A stretch of 64,000 nt of DNA from Pseudaminobacter soli (ex Li et al. 2025) (GCF_003012705.1 NZ_PXYL01000004.1:62001-126000), one strand, 5' to 3'. Shown: positions 46,076-56,600, counted from the stretch's first letter. A program made the numbers and translations. Notes: generated by a model not told the origin, from the sequence alone.

Positions 46076-46957
46076 TCAGTTGATCAGTCCGGCATGCTTC
46101 ATCGCTGCCTCGATGCGCTCGGCCGTCGCGGCCTCAACGGTCATCAGCGGCGAGCGGAGCACGTTTTCCACCTTGCCCAGGCGCGACAGCGCGTATTTCG
46201 CGCCGGAGACGCCTGGTTCGAGGAAGATCGCCTTGTGCAGCGGCATCAGGAGATCCTGAAGCTCCAGCGCGCGCTCCTTGTCGCCATTGAGGGTTGCTTC
46301 CTGGAATTCAGAGCAGAGGCGCGGAGCGACATTGGAGGTCACCGAGATGCAGCCGACACCGCCATGGGCGTTGAAGCCGAGTGCCGAGGCATCCTCGCCG
46401 GAAAGCTGGATGAACTCCTTGCCGCAGGTCAGGCGCTGCTCGGAAACACGCTCGACCTTGCCGGTCGCATCCTTGACGCCAACGATGTTGGGGAAGTCGT
46501 GCGCCAGGCGGCCCATCGTCTCCGGCGTCATGTCGATCACCGAGCGCGGAGGGATGTTGTAGATGATGATCGGCAGCTTGGTCGACCGGGCGACCGTCGC
46601 GAAATGCTCGTAGAGGCCGCGCTGAGTCGGCTTGTTGTAATAGGGCGTCACGACCAGGACAGCGTCCGAGCCAACCTTCTCGGCATGCTCGACCAGCCCG
46701 ACCGCCTCGGCAGTATTGTTGGAACCGGCACCGGCGATGACGGGAACACGCCCCCTGGCCACTTCGACGCAGGCCTTCACAACTTCGCGATGTTCATCAT
46801 GCGAGAGCGTCGGCGATTCTCCGGTCGTGCCGACGGGAACCAGCCCTTTGGTGCCTTCGGCTATCTGCCATTCGACAAAGGCACGGAAGGCTTTCTCGTC
46901 AAATCCACCATCCTTCTGGAATGGCGTTACGAGCGCTGTCATCGAGCCTCTGAGCAT
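46076..46957 (-). CDS. dapA: 4-hydroxy-tetrahydrodipicolinate synthase
   Basis: First step specific to lysine and diaminopimelate synthesis: aspartate semialdehyde plus pyruvate. The 293-residue aldolase has the GTTGESPTL motif, Tyr in [12 protein letters not shown] and the Schiff-base Lys in [17 protein letters not shown] 46957 begins the typical [13 protein letters not shown]. It is separated from the divergent lytic transglycosylase gene by 220 bp. Confidence 0.95.
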   Translation of the reverse strand: MLRGSMTALVTPFQKDGGFDEKAFRAFVEWQIAEGTKGLVPVGTTGESPTLSHDEHREVVKACVEVARGRVPVIAGAGSNNTAEAVGLVEHAEKVGSDAVLVVTPYYNKPTQRGLYEHFATVARSTKLPIIIYNIPPRSVIDMTPETMGRLAHDFPNIVGVKDATGKVERVSEQRLTCGKEFIQLSGEDASALGFNAHGGVGCISVTSNVAPRLCSEFQEATLNGDKERALELQDLLMPLHKAIFLEPGVSGAKYALSRLGKVENVLRSPLMTVEAATAERIEAAMKHAGLIN

Positions 46958-47177
46958 GTGTTCCAACTCTCTCTGCGACCTATGGTTCGCAGTCCCTTTT
47001 TGATGTCGCGGCTTTCTATCTGAAAACGCGGGCGCGCACCATAGTCTTGACGCGGCAGCGGCGCAAAGATGGTGCTGGTCCACGCACGTTGCAAGCCGGA
47101 CGCGATAACCTTTCGTTAACCAACTCTTCACCGGCGACGACTAGGCTTTCGGCAACCCGCTCCCAGATATATCGTGT

Positions 47178-49226
47178 ATGGACAGGGACTTTCGCATGCG
47201 AGCCAGAGGACGACACCGCTTCGCGCTGATTGGCGCGATCATGGCAATGGCGCCGGCTGGCGCCATTGGCGCAACGGTTGACGCGCAGACGACGGCCGCA
47301 ATCCCGCCCCGCCCCGGCGCCTTCATCGATGCGGGCTCCACTGCCTCGGGCGACGCCACCGTCCTCAAGAGCGGACTGGAGGCCCTTGCGGCGCAAGACA
47401 TCGCACGTGCGCGTACGATACGCGACACCCTGCCACAGGATTCGCTTGACCGGCACATTCTCGCCTGGGCAATCGCGTTGCGCGGAGGCGAAACCGTGCC
47501 CAGCGGTGAGATAGCTGCTGCCGCCCAGGCCCTGCCCGGCTGGCCGGGAATGGCTGCCCTGCGGCGCAACAGCGAACGCGCGCTTTTTCGGGAGAACCCG
47601 GATCCGCGGACAGTGGTGAACGCATTCGGCGGCACACAGCCGCAAACCGTCGAGGGCGTGATCATCCTCGCCCGCTCGCAAGTCGCCCTCGACAACGTGC
47701 GGGCAGCGCAAACCGCGCTCTGTCCGTTCTGGCGCAGCGAAAAGCTGGAACCGAAGGACGAGATGGCGATCATCAAGGAATTCGGGGCAATCATCCCTGC
47801 TGCGGACCATCGGTTCCGCATGGAGCGAATGCTCTATGCCGATCGCATCAACTCGGCCCTACGCGTGTCGAAGCTGGCAGGCGCCGAGGCGCTGGCCCAG
47901 TCGTGGAGCGCCGTGATCAAGGGCGACCACAACGCCAAGAAGCTTCTCGACGCGGTGCCCGCCAAGCAGCGTTCGGCCGGCTATATGTTCGCGCAGGCGA
48001 AATATCAGCGGCGCCTCCAGAATATCGAGCAAGCCGCCGCCGTGATGCTGCAGGCGCCGAAGGACAAGGCTTCGCTGGTGGATCCCGATGCGTGGTGGAT
48101 CGAGCGGCGGGTTCTGTCGCGTGAGCTTGTCGACAAGGGCGACATGAAGACGGCCTACCGCATCGTTGCCGCGCATGCCGCCGAAAGCCCGACGAACGCC
48201 GCCGACGCCGAGTTCCATGCCGGCTGGTATGCCCTTCGCGGGCTTAGCGACGCCAAGACCGGCGCTATGCACTTTGCGCGCATCGCCGAGCTTTCCGATG
48301 GCGCCATTTCCCGCGCACGTGGCTATTACTGGCTCGGACGCGCTGCCGAGGCAGGCGCGCCTGGAGACTCAAAGGCATATTTCGAGCGAGCGGCAGCCTT
48401 TGGCACCACCTTCTACGGCCAGCTCGCCGCAGAACGCATCGGCCGCGACATCGTCAAGGTGGCCTATCCAGTACCCAGCGATGCGGATCGCCGCAACTTC
48501 GAGCGCCGCGAGGCGGTGCATGCAATCAAGCGCCTGGAAGAGGCGAATTTCCCCAGCCTGGCCGACACGCTCTATCGCGACCTCGCCGCGCAGCTGACCA
48601 GCCCGGGCGAGTTGGCGCTGCTGGCCGTGATGGCAGAGAAGCGGGACAATCACTTCCTTGCCCTGAAGGTGGGCAAGATCGCCGCTTCGCGCGGCATCGA
48701 TGTCGGCGCGCTGGCGCATCCGCTCGGGGTTATCCCTGCCTCCGCCAACATTTCCAGCGCCGGCAAGGCGCTTGCCTATGCCATTGCGCGGCAGGAAAGC
48801 GAATTCAACATTTCCGCCATATCGGGCGCCGGGGCGCGCGGCCTCTTGCAGCTGTTGCCCGGCACGGCAAAGGAAGCGGCCAAGAAAGCCGGCCTGCCCT
48901 TCTCCCAAATGCGGCTGACCACGGACGCAGGCTACAATGCAGCGCTCGGCGCCACTGTCCTCGGCGAGCAACTCAGCCGCTTCAACGGCTCCTATGTGCT
49001 GACATTTGCGGGCTACAATGCCGGTCCGCGACGCGCGCAGGAATGGGTCAGTCGCTATGGCGACCCGCGCGGCAAGGACGTCGACACCGTCGTCGACTGG
49101 ATCGAGCGCATCCCCTTTGCCGAAACGCGCAGCTACATCCAGCGCGTGATGGAGAACTACCAGGTCTACAAAATGCGCCTTTCGGGCAAGTTCGACATTG
49201 CCGGCGATCTGGTCAACGGCCGTTGA
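47178..49226 (+). CDS. Soluble lytic murein transglycosylase (Slt70-like)
   Basis: Cleaves peptidoglycan in the periplasm to leave 1,6-anhydro ends. The 682-residue protein has a signal peptide (HRFALIGAIMAMAPAGAIGA), a long helical superhelix domain (about 60-510) and a C-terminal SLT domain with catalytic Glu540 in ARQESEFN, then GARGLLQLLPGTAKE and FAGYNAGPRRA. The domain order is that of Slt70. The N-terminus from 47178 fits a signal peptide; a few residues of uncertainty remain. It is divergent from dapA. Confidence 0.92.
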   Translation: MDRDFRMRARGRHRFALIGAIMAMAPAGAIGATVDAQTTAAIPPRPGAFIDAGSTASGDATVLKSGLEALAAQDIARARTIRDTLPQDSLDRHILAWAIALRGGETVPSGEIAAAAQALPGWPGMAALRRNSERALFRENPDPRTVVNAFGGTQPQTVEGVIILARSQVALDNVRAAQTALCPFWRSEKLEPKDEMAIIKEFGAIIPAADHRFRMERMLYADRINSALRVSKLAGAEALAQSWSAVIKGDHNAKKLLDAVPAKQRSAGYMFAQAKYQRRLQNIEQAAAVMLQAPKDKASLVDPDAWWIERRVLSRELVDKGDMKTAYRIVAAHAAESPTNAADAEFHAGWYALRGLSDAKTGAMHFARIAELSDGAISRARGYYWLGRAAEAGAPGDSKAYFERAAAFGTTFYGQLAAERIGRDIVKVAYPVPSDADRRNFERREAVHAIKRLEEANFPSLADTLYRDLAAQLTSPGELALLAVMAEKRDNHFLALKVGKIAASRGIDVGALAHPLGVIPASANISSAGKALAYAIARQESEFNISAISGAGARGLLQLLPGTAKEAAKKAGLPFSQMRLTTDAGYNAALGATVLGEQLSRFNGSYVLTFAGYNAGPRRAQEWVSRYGDPRGKDVDTVVDWIERIPFAETRSYIQRVMENYQVYKMRLSGKFDIAGDLVNGR

Positions 49227-49304
49227 TGCCGTTGGCCTTCGGCCGAGAAAGAGCGCGCTGCGAATATTTGATTTGTTTCCTACGTCCCCGCGAAGAGGAC
49301 CCGA

Positions 49305-50192
49305 ATGCCCGCCAAACAGGACTTTTCGGACTTCCATTACACATCGGCAGACGGGCTACGGCTTTATGCCCGAATCTACGGCGAGGACATCGTCAACGGA
49401 CCTCCCGTGGTTTGCCTCGCAGGACTGACCCGCAACGCGCGCGATTTTCACGACCTGGCCCTTTTCCTGTCACGACGAGCCCAGACGCCACGCAAGGTCA
49501 TCGCCTTCGACTATCGCGGACGCGGGCAATCCGCCTATGACAAGAACTGGCAGAACTACAATGTGGTCGTCGAGACGGGCGACATTCTGGCCGGTCTCGA
49601 TGCACTCGAGGTCGAGCGCGCAGCCTTCATCGGCACCTCGCGCGGGGGATTGATCATCCATGCCCTTGCCGCCATGCGCCCGGCAGTGCTGGGAGCCGTC
49701 GTCCTGAACGACATCGGCCCCGTGATAGAGGGGGCAGGACTCGCCCACATCCGTGCCTATCTCGAAAACGCGCCCAAGCCGAATGATATCGATGACGCCG
49801 TAGCGATCCAGCGGGAAGTGCATGGCCGGGCCTTCCCCGCGCTCACTGCGAAGGATTGGCGCCGATTCGTCGGCGCCATCTATCGCGAAGAAAACGGCAA
49901 GCCCGCCCTCGATTTCGACCCGGCCCTGCTGAAAACCATATCCGAAATGGACATGAGCCAGCCGCTGCCAGTGCTCTGGCCGCAATTCGACGCGCTTTGC
50001 GATGTGCCAATTCTTGCGATCCGGGGTCAGAACTCGAGACTGCTTGCCGCAGAAACGCTAGCGGAGATGGCGCGCCGCCATCCGGACATAGAAACCGTGA
50101 CGGTGGTCGGGCAAGGCCATGCGCCCTTGCTCGAAACCGGGGATCTGCCGAAACGGATTTCAGCGTTCCTCGATAGGGCGATGCCCAGCTGA
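49305..50192 (+). CDS. Alpha/beta hydrolase
   Basis: A 295-residue hydrolase with the fold's oxyanion strand VVCLAGLTRNARDFHDLA, FDYRGRGQSAYD, nucleophile Ser112 in GTSRGGL and a C-terminal His in VGQGHAPLLET; the acid is probably in PILAIRGQNSRLL. The GTSRGG elbow is one of several in the large family, so esterase, lactonase or dehalogenase-like activity cannot be told. GAGGA precedes the ATG. It lies 78 bp after the lytic transglycosylase gene. Confidence 0.85.
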   Translation: MPAKQDFSDFHYTSADGLRLYARIYGEDIVNGPPVVCLAGLTRNARDFHDLALFLSRRAQTPRKVIAFDYRGRGQSAYDKNWQNYNVVVETGDILAGLDALEVERAAFIGTSRGGLIIHALAAMRPAVLGAVVLNDIGPVIEGAGLAHIRAYLENAPKPNDIDDAVAIQREVHGRAFPALTAKDWRRFVGAIYREENGKPALDFDPALLKTISEMDMSQPLPVLWPQFDALCDVPILAIRGQNSRLLAAETLAEMARRHPDIETVTVVGQGHAPLLETGDLPKRISAFLDRAMPS

Positions 50193-50412
50193 AAGCCCTT
50201 CGCCTCACCGCTGAGCCTTGGCGGAAAATTCCTCCGGTCGCTGATTTTGTCGTCGCGATTCAGCAAAAGCAACGAGCGAACATGCGCTCGATTCGAAGAA
50301 TGCCAACCGAAAATCCATCATTCAGGCCGGTGTCGGGCGTGCGATCTGGGAACCACCCGCGACCTTTCAGCACTTTGTCGCGCTTTTTTTGGCCAATCGT
50401 CGTTATAGCTTA

Positions 50413-50441
50413 TTGCTTGTGCGCGCCCTTTTCATTATCCA
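50413..50441 (+). promoter_or_regulatory. Likely promoter of tRNA-Ser
   Basis: TTGCTT (50413-50418), 17 bases, TATCCA (50436-50441), ending 12 bp before the tRNA 5' end. Both hexamers are partial matches to the sigma-70 consensus, but position and spacing fit. Confidence 0.5.
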
Positions 50442-50453
50442 GCGAAGCGCGCC

Positions 50454-50544
50454 GGAGAGGTGGCCGAGTGGTCGAAGGCGCTCCCCTGCTAAGGGAGTAG
50501 AGGTCAAAAGCTTCTCGTGGGTTCGAATCCCATCCTCTCCGCCA
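50454..50544 (+). tRNA. tRNA-Ser (anticodon GCU)
   Basis: Full cloverleaf. The acceptor stem GGAGAGG (50454-50460) pairs with CCTCTCC (50534-50540). The anticodon arm CTCCC-CTGCTAA-GGGAG (50481-50497) gives GCT, which decodes AGC/AGU. A long variable arm and the T-arm GTGGGTTCGAATCCCAT follow. Discriminator G (50541) and the CCA end (50542-50544) are encoded. The long variable arm confirms serine type. Confidence 0.97.
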
Positions 50545-50789
50545 GCACCATGCTGGTTGCGAAACGGTTCCGGCACCCGTCCTCAGAATTAAAACTCCAT
50601 CGCTTATGAGCGCCGGCTATCGCTGCCGACTGGGGACACCTAGTGGCGTCAACTCGTGCGAAACTCAAAACCGACGCAGGCGTCGCCTTGGTCGCCGCGC
50701 CATACTTTTGAACGGTGTCGCTCTTTCAGGGCTAGTGCGGCGCGTTAAATCCCCTTGCTGGAACTTGAAACCCGCCAGGGAGAATGACC

Positions 50790-51218
50790 ATGGTCAAACC
50801 GCTTTCCGAAAGTCTCGCCGAGATGTCGGCCCACGCGAAAGACGCCGAAGACCATATTGCCGCCGCGCAGAAGGAAGCTCACGACAAAATCGTCGCTCGC
50901 AGGGAGAAGTCCCGCGCCACCGTGGAGGCGTCCATAGCGAAAGTGAATCAGGACATGCACGCCGTCGGCAGCACCCTCGCCGACAAATGGAAGACGCTGC
51001 AGGCGAAGATTAGTGCCGACAAAGCGGCCCTGAAGGCGAACATTGCCGAGCGGAAGCACGAGAGAGACGTCAAGCACGCCGAAAGCCACGCCAAGTCACT
51101 TGAATGGGAGGCCTCGCTCGCGATCGACTATGCCGTCGCATCGATCGATCAAGCCGAGCTTGCCGTCTACGACGCCATTGTCGCGCGCGCTGAAGCAGAC
51201 AAGGCAAAGTCATCCTGA
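50790..51218 (+). CDS. Hypothetical coiled-coil protein
   Basis: A 142-residue highly charged, almost wholly helical protein (HAKDAEDHIAAAQKEAHDKI, EKSRATVEASIAKVNQ, DKWKTLQAKISADKAALKA), with a pattern of Ala/Leu repeats typical of a long coiled coil or of phasin- and apolipoprotein-like proteins. There is no signal peptide. ATG 50790 follows AGGGAGA at good spacing; the ATG at 50784 is too close to that site. No family recognised. Next to tRNA-Ser but with no integrase or att duplication seen. Confidence 0.72.
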   Translation: MVKPLSESLAEMSAHAKDAEDHIAAAQKEAHDKIVARREKSRATVEASIAKVNQDMHAVGSTLADKWKTLQAKISADKAALKANIAERKHERDVKHAESHAKSLEWEASLAIDYAVASIDQAELAVYDAIVARAEADKAKSS

Positions 51219-51262
51219 ACGTCAGGGCGATCGTCATTCAGTAGCCGTGTCGTACCCTGCTG

Positions 51263-51287
51263 GAAGCCCGCCCGCGAGGCGGGCTTC
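51263..51287 (+). terminator. Terminator-like hairpin after the coiled-coil gene
   Basis: Perfect 10-bp stem GAAGCCCGCC/GGCGGGCTTC with loop CGCGA, followed by GGTATTTG. It starts 45 bp after the stop codon. The T tract is poor, so termination may be inefficient. Confidence 0.7.
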
Positions 51288-51401
51288 GGTATTTGTTCGG
51301 GCCTAGTTCAGGCCGAGAGCGCCTTGGATTCTCGGCATTTGAATCAAATGCCACTGTGGATATTGAAAATCGCGTAAGGGAATCGGCGCCCAATGCTCCC
51401 C

Positions 51402-51620
51402 ATGAGCACACAAGACCGATACGACGTCATCATGGACCCCACCGACACCTGGACGGTGTGGGACCTCATCAACGACGAACCCGCCATGTTCGGCGACCAT
51501 GTCCTTGCGGCGCTTACGCAGGTGGAGGCCATGGCCGCGCGCGACGTGATGAACGATGCTTGGCGCCGCCTTCAGGAAAGCGCGCTGAACAAGCAAAACA
51601 AGCAGACTGACGCAGCTTGA
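51402..51620 (+). CDS. Small hypothetical protein
   Basis: A possible 72-residue protein (STQDRYDVIMDPTDTWTVWDL, then a helical half and a hydrophilic tail KQNKQTDAA). Asp/Trp-rich N-terminus and a helical second half suggest a small folded protein, but no family is recognised. ATG 51402 is preferred for the N-terminus; ATG 51393 is nine bases upstream and GGGA lies before it. No signal peptide. Confidence 0.5.
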   Translation: MSTQDRYDVIMDPTDTWTVWDLINDEPAMFGDHVLAALTQVEAMAARDVMNDAWRRLQESALNKQNKQTDAA

Positions 51621-51731
51621 GTGGGAGCGACGCCAACCCGGCGCGCTTGGCTCACATAACTATAATGTGAAGTCGAGTTGATATCCCGTAGCGATGGCTC
51701 TCGGAGGCTGTCGCTACTGCCGCAGCGGAAG

Positions 51732-52280
51732 TCAGGCCTTGGCCGCCGCGATCTCTCCCAGCGAAGTGAGCACTTTGCGCTGTTCATCGGGTGTAAGAAC
51801 GTCCACGTCGAAGAGACGCTGGCTGCGGATACCCTCCAGAGCCAGATAGATGATCAGCGCGGCGCTTTCGCTCTGCGCTCCAGCCTTCATCCGATCCAGC
51901 AATGTGCGATTGTACCGCTTGACCGGCGCCAAAAGACCTGGATTTTCGGCCATGGCCGCCAGGATACCCGAAGGCGGCGGCTGGCATTGCTCGAGATCGA
52001 CCATGAAAAGCTCAAGATAGGCCGCCAGTAAGCTGTTCGGCTTGCCCTGCAATTCCTTGTCTTTTTCGCAGAGGGCGTCGTCGAACAGGTTTAGGTGATA
52101 CTCAACCAGCGCCTCCAGCAGCTTGGCCTTATTGGGAAAATGATAGAGCAAACCGCCCTTGGAAACCCCGGCACGCTGGGCTACGGCGTCGAGCGACAGG
52201 TGCGCAGGGCCAACATCACGCGACACCTCTGCAGCGGCTGCGAGAATTTTTTGTCGGGCCGTGACCTTGCCATTCGTCAT
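51732..52280 (-). CDS. TetR family transcriptional regulator
   Basis: A 182-residue repressor with an N-terminal helix-turn-helix (ILAAAAEVSRDVGPAHLSLDAVAQRAGVSKGGLLYHFPNK split over residues about 11-50) and a ligand-binding C-terminal domain. It is divergent from an RND efflux operon, and a perfect palindrome lies in the promoter between them (52307-52322), so it probably represses both. ATG 52280 gives the standard start; upstream in-frame codons run into the operator. Confidence 0.92.
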   Translation of the reverse strand: MTNGKVTARQKILAAAAEVSRDVGPAHLSLDAVAQRAGVSKGGLLYHFPNKAKLLEALVEYHLNLFDDALCEKDKELQGKPNSLLAAYLELFMVDLEQCQPPPSGILAAMAENPGLLAPVKRYNRTLLDRMKAGAQSESAALIIYLALEGIRSQRLFDVDVLTPDEQRKVLTSLGEIAAAKA

Positions 52281-52299
52281 CGTGAACTCCGGAACGCAA

Positions 52300-52329
52300 T
52301 TGACAATACCGTCCAGACGGTACAGTAAA
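52300..52329 (+). promoter_or_regulatory. Promoter of the RND efflux operon
   Basis: Consensus-like TTGACA at 52300-52305, 18 bases, then AGTAAA at 52324-52329. The TetR-type palindrome fills the spacer, so a bound repressor would block RNA polymerase. It would produce a leader of about 90 nt before the adaptor gene. Confidence 0.65.
52307..52322. promoter_or_regulatory. Probable TetR operator
   Basis: Perfect palindrome TACCGTC-CA-GACGGTA between the -35 and -10 of the efflux promoter and 26 bp upstream of the tetR start. A related half-site, ACGGTATAG, lies downstream near 52366-52374. Confidence 0.75.
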
Positions 52330-52426
52330 TGCGCCCCAGTTTTCAACCGCCTTGTTGGTTTAACGGTATAGCGATGAAGACGACCGCCTCAACACCTCAA
52401 GCCCATCCTCGATTTCGGTGCAGCAT

Positions 52427-53638
52427 ATGATCAAGCGCTTCATAATCGCCCTTATTTTCCTCGTGCTGGTTTGCGGCGGCATCGTCGGCTTCAACATTTT
52501 CCGCGACAAAGCGATCAAGCAGTACTTCGCCAACATGCCGGTGCCGACGACCACCGTGTCGTCGCAAACGGTCGAGCCGATCACCTGGTCGCCAAGCATC
52601 GAGGCCCTCGGTACCGTCAGTGCGTCGCAAGGCGTTGATCTGACGGTCGAAAGCGCCGGCATCGTCAAGGAAATCCGCTTCGCCGGCAACGAGCAGGTCA
52701 AAGTCGGCTCGGTCCTGGTTCAGCTCGACGACGCTGTCCAGCAGGCCGACCTGGCTGCGGCCAAGACGCAGGCTGGGCTCGATCAGACGACGTTGGAACG
52801 CGCCTCCGTGCTGCAGAAGCGCGGCGTCGGCTCGGACGTGACGGTCGATTCCGCACGCGCGGCGTCTCAAGCCTCGACTTCGCAGGTCGCCAAGCTCCAG
52901 GCATTGCTCGATCAGAAGCAGCTGCGCGCGCCGTTCTCCGGCACCATCGGCATCCGCAAGGTGGACATCGGTCAGTATGTCTCGCCGGGCACGATCGTGG
53001 CTACGCTGCAGGACCTCGAGACCATGTATGTCGATTTCTCGGTGCCCGAGCAGCAGCTCAACCTGCTGAGGATCGGCGGCCCTGCCCGCTTCGGCCTGAC
53101 CGGCGAAGACATGCCGTTCACCGGCAAGATCATCGGCATCGAGCCGAAGATCGATCCGGTCTCGCGCCTGGTCAAGGTTCGCGTCGAGGTCAGCAACCCC
53201 GAGGGCAAGTTGAGCCCCGGCCAGTTCGTGCAGGCCAGGGTCCTGCTGCCGGAAGAAAATAACGTCGTCGCGCTGGGCCAGACCGCCGTGGTCAGCAGCC
53301 TTTACGGCGACTACGTCTACGTCATCCGTCCGGCCGACAAGGACGCCAATGGACGACAGGCTGCGGCAGGCAAGTCCGATGCGAAGCCTGCGACGAACGG
53401 TGCCGTTTCGTCTGCCGAAGCCGCCGAACCGGCAAAGCCGGAGGCGCTTGTAGCCCGTCAGGTCTTCGTCAAGACCGGCCGCCGCTCCAGCGGCCTGGTC
53501 GAGATCCTGAGCGGCCTGCAGCCCGGCGACAAGATCGTCACGGCCGGCCAGAACCGCCTGTCCAACGGCTCGCCCGTGGCAATCGACAACACCATCAATC
53601 CCGCCAATCCGGCGCAACCGGAGCCGGCCGCTAAATGA
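52427..53638 (+). CDS. RND efflux periplasmic adaptor subunit
   Basis: A 403-residue membrane fusion protein. An N-terminal hydrophobic segment (IKRFIIALIFLVLVCGGIVG) is followed by the lipoyl/hairpin domain (TVSASQGVDLTVESAGIVKEI, LRAPFSGTIGIRKVDIGQYV) and beta-barrel domain (GLTGEDMPFTGKIIGIEPKI). It links the inner-membrane pump to an outer-membrane channel. A 60-residue Ala-rich insert (about 305-345) is unusual. ATG 52427 is preferred over GTG 52418. The stop overlaps the permease start (ATGA). Confidence 0.9.
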   Translation: MIKRFIIALIFLVLVCGGIVGFNIFRDKAIKQYFANMPVPTTTVSSQTVEPITWSPSIEALGTVSASQGVDLTVESAGIVKEIRFAGNEQVKVGSVLVQLDDAVQQADLAAAKTQAGLDQTTLERASVLQKRGVGSDVTVDSARAASQASTSQVAKLQALLDQKQLRAPFSGTIGIRKVDIGQYVSPGTIVATLQDLETMYVDFSVPEQQLNLLRIGGPARFGLTGEDMPFTGKIIGIEPKIDPVSRLVKVRVEVSNPEGKLSPGQFVQARVLLPEENNVVALGQTAVVSSLYGDYVYVIRPADKDANGRQAAAGKSDAKPATNGAVSSAEAAEPAKPEALVARQVFVKTGRRSSGLVEILSGLQPGDKIVTAGQNRLSNGSPVAIDNTINPANPAQPEPAAK

Positions 53639-56600
53639 GCTTTTCAGACATTTTTATCCGCCGCCCCGTCCTTTCGACGGTCGTGGCGTTCATGATCCTG
53701 CTCCTGGGTTTCCAGGGCATCTTCAATCTTACGGTTCGTCAGTATCCGAAGGTCGATGAAACGGTCATCACGATCACTACCGCCTATCCGGGCGCGAGCC
53801 CGGACCTGATCCAGGGCTTCATCACCGCGCCGATCGCCTCCGCGGTTTCGACGACGGAGAACATCGACTACGTCACCTCGCAGAGCCGTCCCTCGGCCAG
53901 CGTCGTGACCGTGCAGATGAAGCTGGGCTCCAACCCGGACGTCGCGCTGACCGAAGTCATGTCGAAGGTGCAGCAGGTGAAGAGCCAGCTGCCGACCGAC
54001 GCCAAGGACCCGACCATCGTCAAGGGCACCGGCCAGCAGTTCGCGATCATGTATCTTGCGATGCAGAATCCGAACATGACCTCGGAAGAGCTGACGGAAT
54101 ATATCGAGCGCGTCATTCGTCCGCGCGTCTCGACTATCCAGGGCGTGGCCGAAGTCCAGGTGCTGGGCGCGGCCAACTACTCGATGCGCGTTTGGATCGA
54201 CCCGATCAAGCTGGCCGCACGCGGCCTGACGGCATCGGAGGTGCTGGGCGCGATCAATTCGTCGAACTTCCTGGCGGCTCCCGGCAAGACCAAGAACGAA
54301 TATGTCGCCCAGGCGATCACGATGCGTTCGACGCTGCAGACGCCCGAAGCATTCGGCGCCCTGCCCCTGCGTTCCGAAAACGGCGGCGTGGTTCGCCTGC
54401 GCGATGTGGCCAAGGTAGAGCTGGCCGCTGAAAGCACCGACACCGTCGTCAACTTCAATGGCAAGCCGGGCACCTTCATCGGCATCTTCCCGACGCCGTC
54501 GGCCAACCCGCTCGACACGGCGTCTGCCGTGATCAAGGAACTGCCGGCCATTCAGTCGAGCCTGCCCGAGGGCATGACCATCACGCTGGTCTACGACTCG
54601 ACCGAAACCATCAGCGCTTCGATCGAGGAAGTGTTCAAGACCATCGGCGAGGCGGTAGCCATCGTCGTTGTGGTCATCTTGCTCTTCCTCGGCTCGTTCC
54701 GCTCGGTGATCATGCCGGTGGTGACCATTCCGCTGTCGCTGATCGGCGTCTGCTTCCTGCTTCTGACAATGGGTTACTCGATCAACCTGCTATCGCTGCT
54801 GGCGATGGTGCTGGCCATCGGCCTGGTCGTCGACGACGCCATCGTGGTGGTGGAGAACATCCACCGACATATGGAAGAAGGCATGACGCCAATGGAGGCG
54901 TCCTTCAAGGGCATGCGCGAAATCTTCGGGCCGGTCGTCGCCATGACGATCACGCTCGCCGCCGTGTTCGCGCCGCTTGCCTTCACCGGCGGCCTGACAG
55001 GCTCGCTGTTCCGCGAGTTCGCCATGACTCTCGCCGGTGCGGTCGTGCTCTCCGGCTTCATCGCCGTGACCATTACGCCAATGATGTCGGCACGCATCCT
55101 GAAACCCGGCCACGGCAGGTTCCAGGCTATTGTCGACGGAACCTTCGAGCGTCTCGCCAACGGCTATGAGAAATTGGTCACAGGCTCGCTGAAGTACCGC
55201 CCGGTGACCTTGATGATCGTGCTGGCCCTGGTGACCGTCACCGGCTTCATGTTCTTCAAGACATCGAGCGAACTGGCGCCGGAAGAGGATTCGGGCGCCC
55301 TGTTCTCGCTCATGACCGCGCCGCGCTACGCGACATCAGACTACACGAGCCTCTATGCTGGCCAGATCCGTGACCTCACCAAGGATCTGCCGGAGCTGCG
55401 CGCCAACTTCTCGATCGTAGGCATGGGCGGACAGACCAATACCGGCTTCTCCGTCTGGGCGTTCAAGGACTGGGCCAGCCGCAGCCGCTCGCAGAAGCAG
55501 ATCCAGCAGGACATCCAGAATCGCCTCAAGCCGGTTGCCGGCGTGCAGGCACTGGTCTTCGCTCCGCCCTCGCTTCCGGGCGCCGGCGGCGGCCTGCCGA
55601 TCTCGATGGTCATCCAGTCGACGGGTGATCCGAGTCAGGTCTACGAGGTTGCAGAGGAGATCAAGCAGAAGGCGCAAGCCTCCGGCCGGTTCATCATCGT
55701 GCAGAACTCGCTGGCCTTCGACGCACCGCAGGTGACGATCACCATCGATCGCGACCGCGCGGCCGCACTGAACATCCCGGTGCGTGACATCGGCTCGACG
55801 CTCGGCCTTCTGGTCGGCGGCGGCTCGGTCGCGCAGTTCGACCGGGATTCGAACAGCTATGACATCATCACCCAGGTGCCGGACCAGTTCCGCAACAACC
55901 CGGAGAAGCTCGGACAGTTCTTCGTGCGCAGCATCACCGGCGACATGGTGCCGCTGTCGGCGGTGGTCGACATCAAGACCAACGCGTCCCCGTCCTCGAT
56001 CGAGCAGTTCAACCAGTTGAACTCCGCGACGATCTCGGCCTTGCCCGTGCCGGGCGTGACCACGGGTGACGGCCTTGCGACGATCGAGGAGATCGCCAAG
56101 CCGCTGCTGCCGGCCGGCTTCTTCGTCGACTATTCGGGCCAATCGCGCCTCGAAAAGGAGCAAGGCAACACCATCCTGATCGCGTTCTCGCTGGCCGTGG
56201 TCGTGATCTATCTGGTGCTGGCGGCTCAGTTCGAGAGTTTCCGCGATCCGCTCATCATCATGATGTCGGTGCCGCTCTCGATCTTCGGCGCGATTATACC
56301 GCTCAACCTGGGACTGGGTACGCTCAATATCTACACCCAGGTGGGTCTGATCACGCTGATCGGTCTCATCACCAAGCACGGCATCCTGCTGGTCGAGTTC
56401 GCAAACCAGCAGCGCGAGGAGCACGGGCTATCGCGGAGCGAGGCAATCATCGCCTCGGCCAAGACCCGTCTGCGCCCGATCCTGATGACCACTGCGGCCA
56501 TGGCGCTCGGCGTCGTGCCGCTGATCATCGCGGCCGGCGCGGGTGCTGCGGCACGTTACTCGATGGGCCTGGTGATCTTCTCGGGCATTCTGGTGGGAAC

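Noticed and set aside
50545-50789. EcfG promoter or RNA gene after tRNA-Ser
   Set aside because: GGAAC occurs near 50760 but lacks a CGTT 16-17 bases downstream, and no long hairpin with a T run is present.
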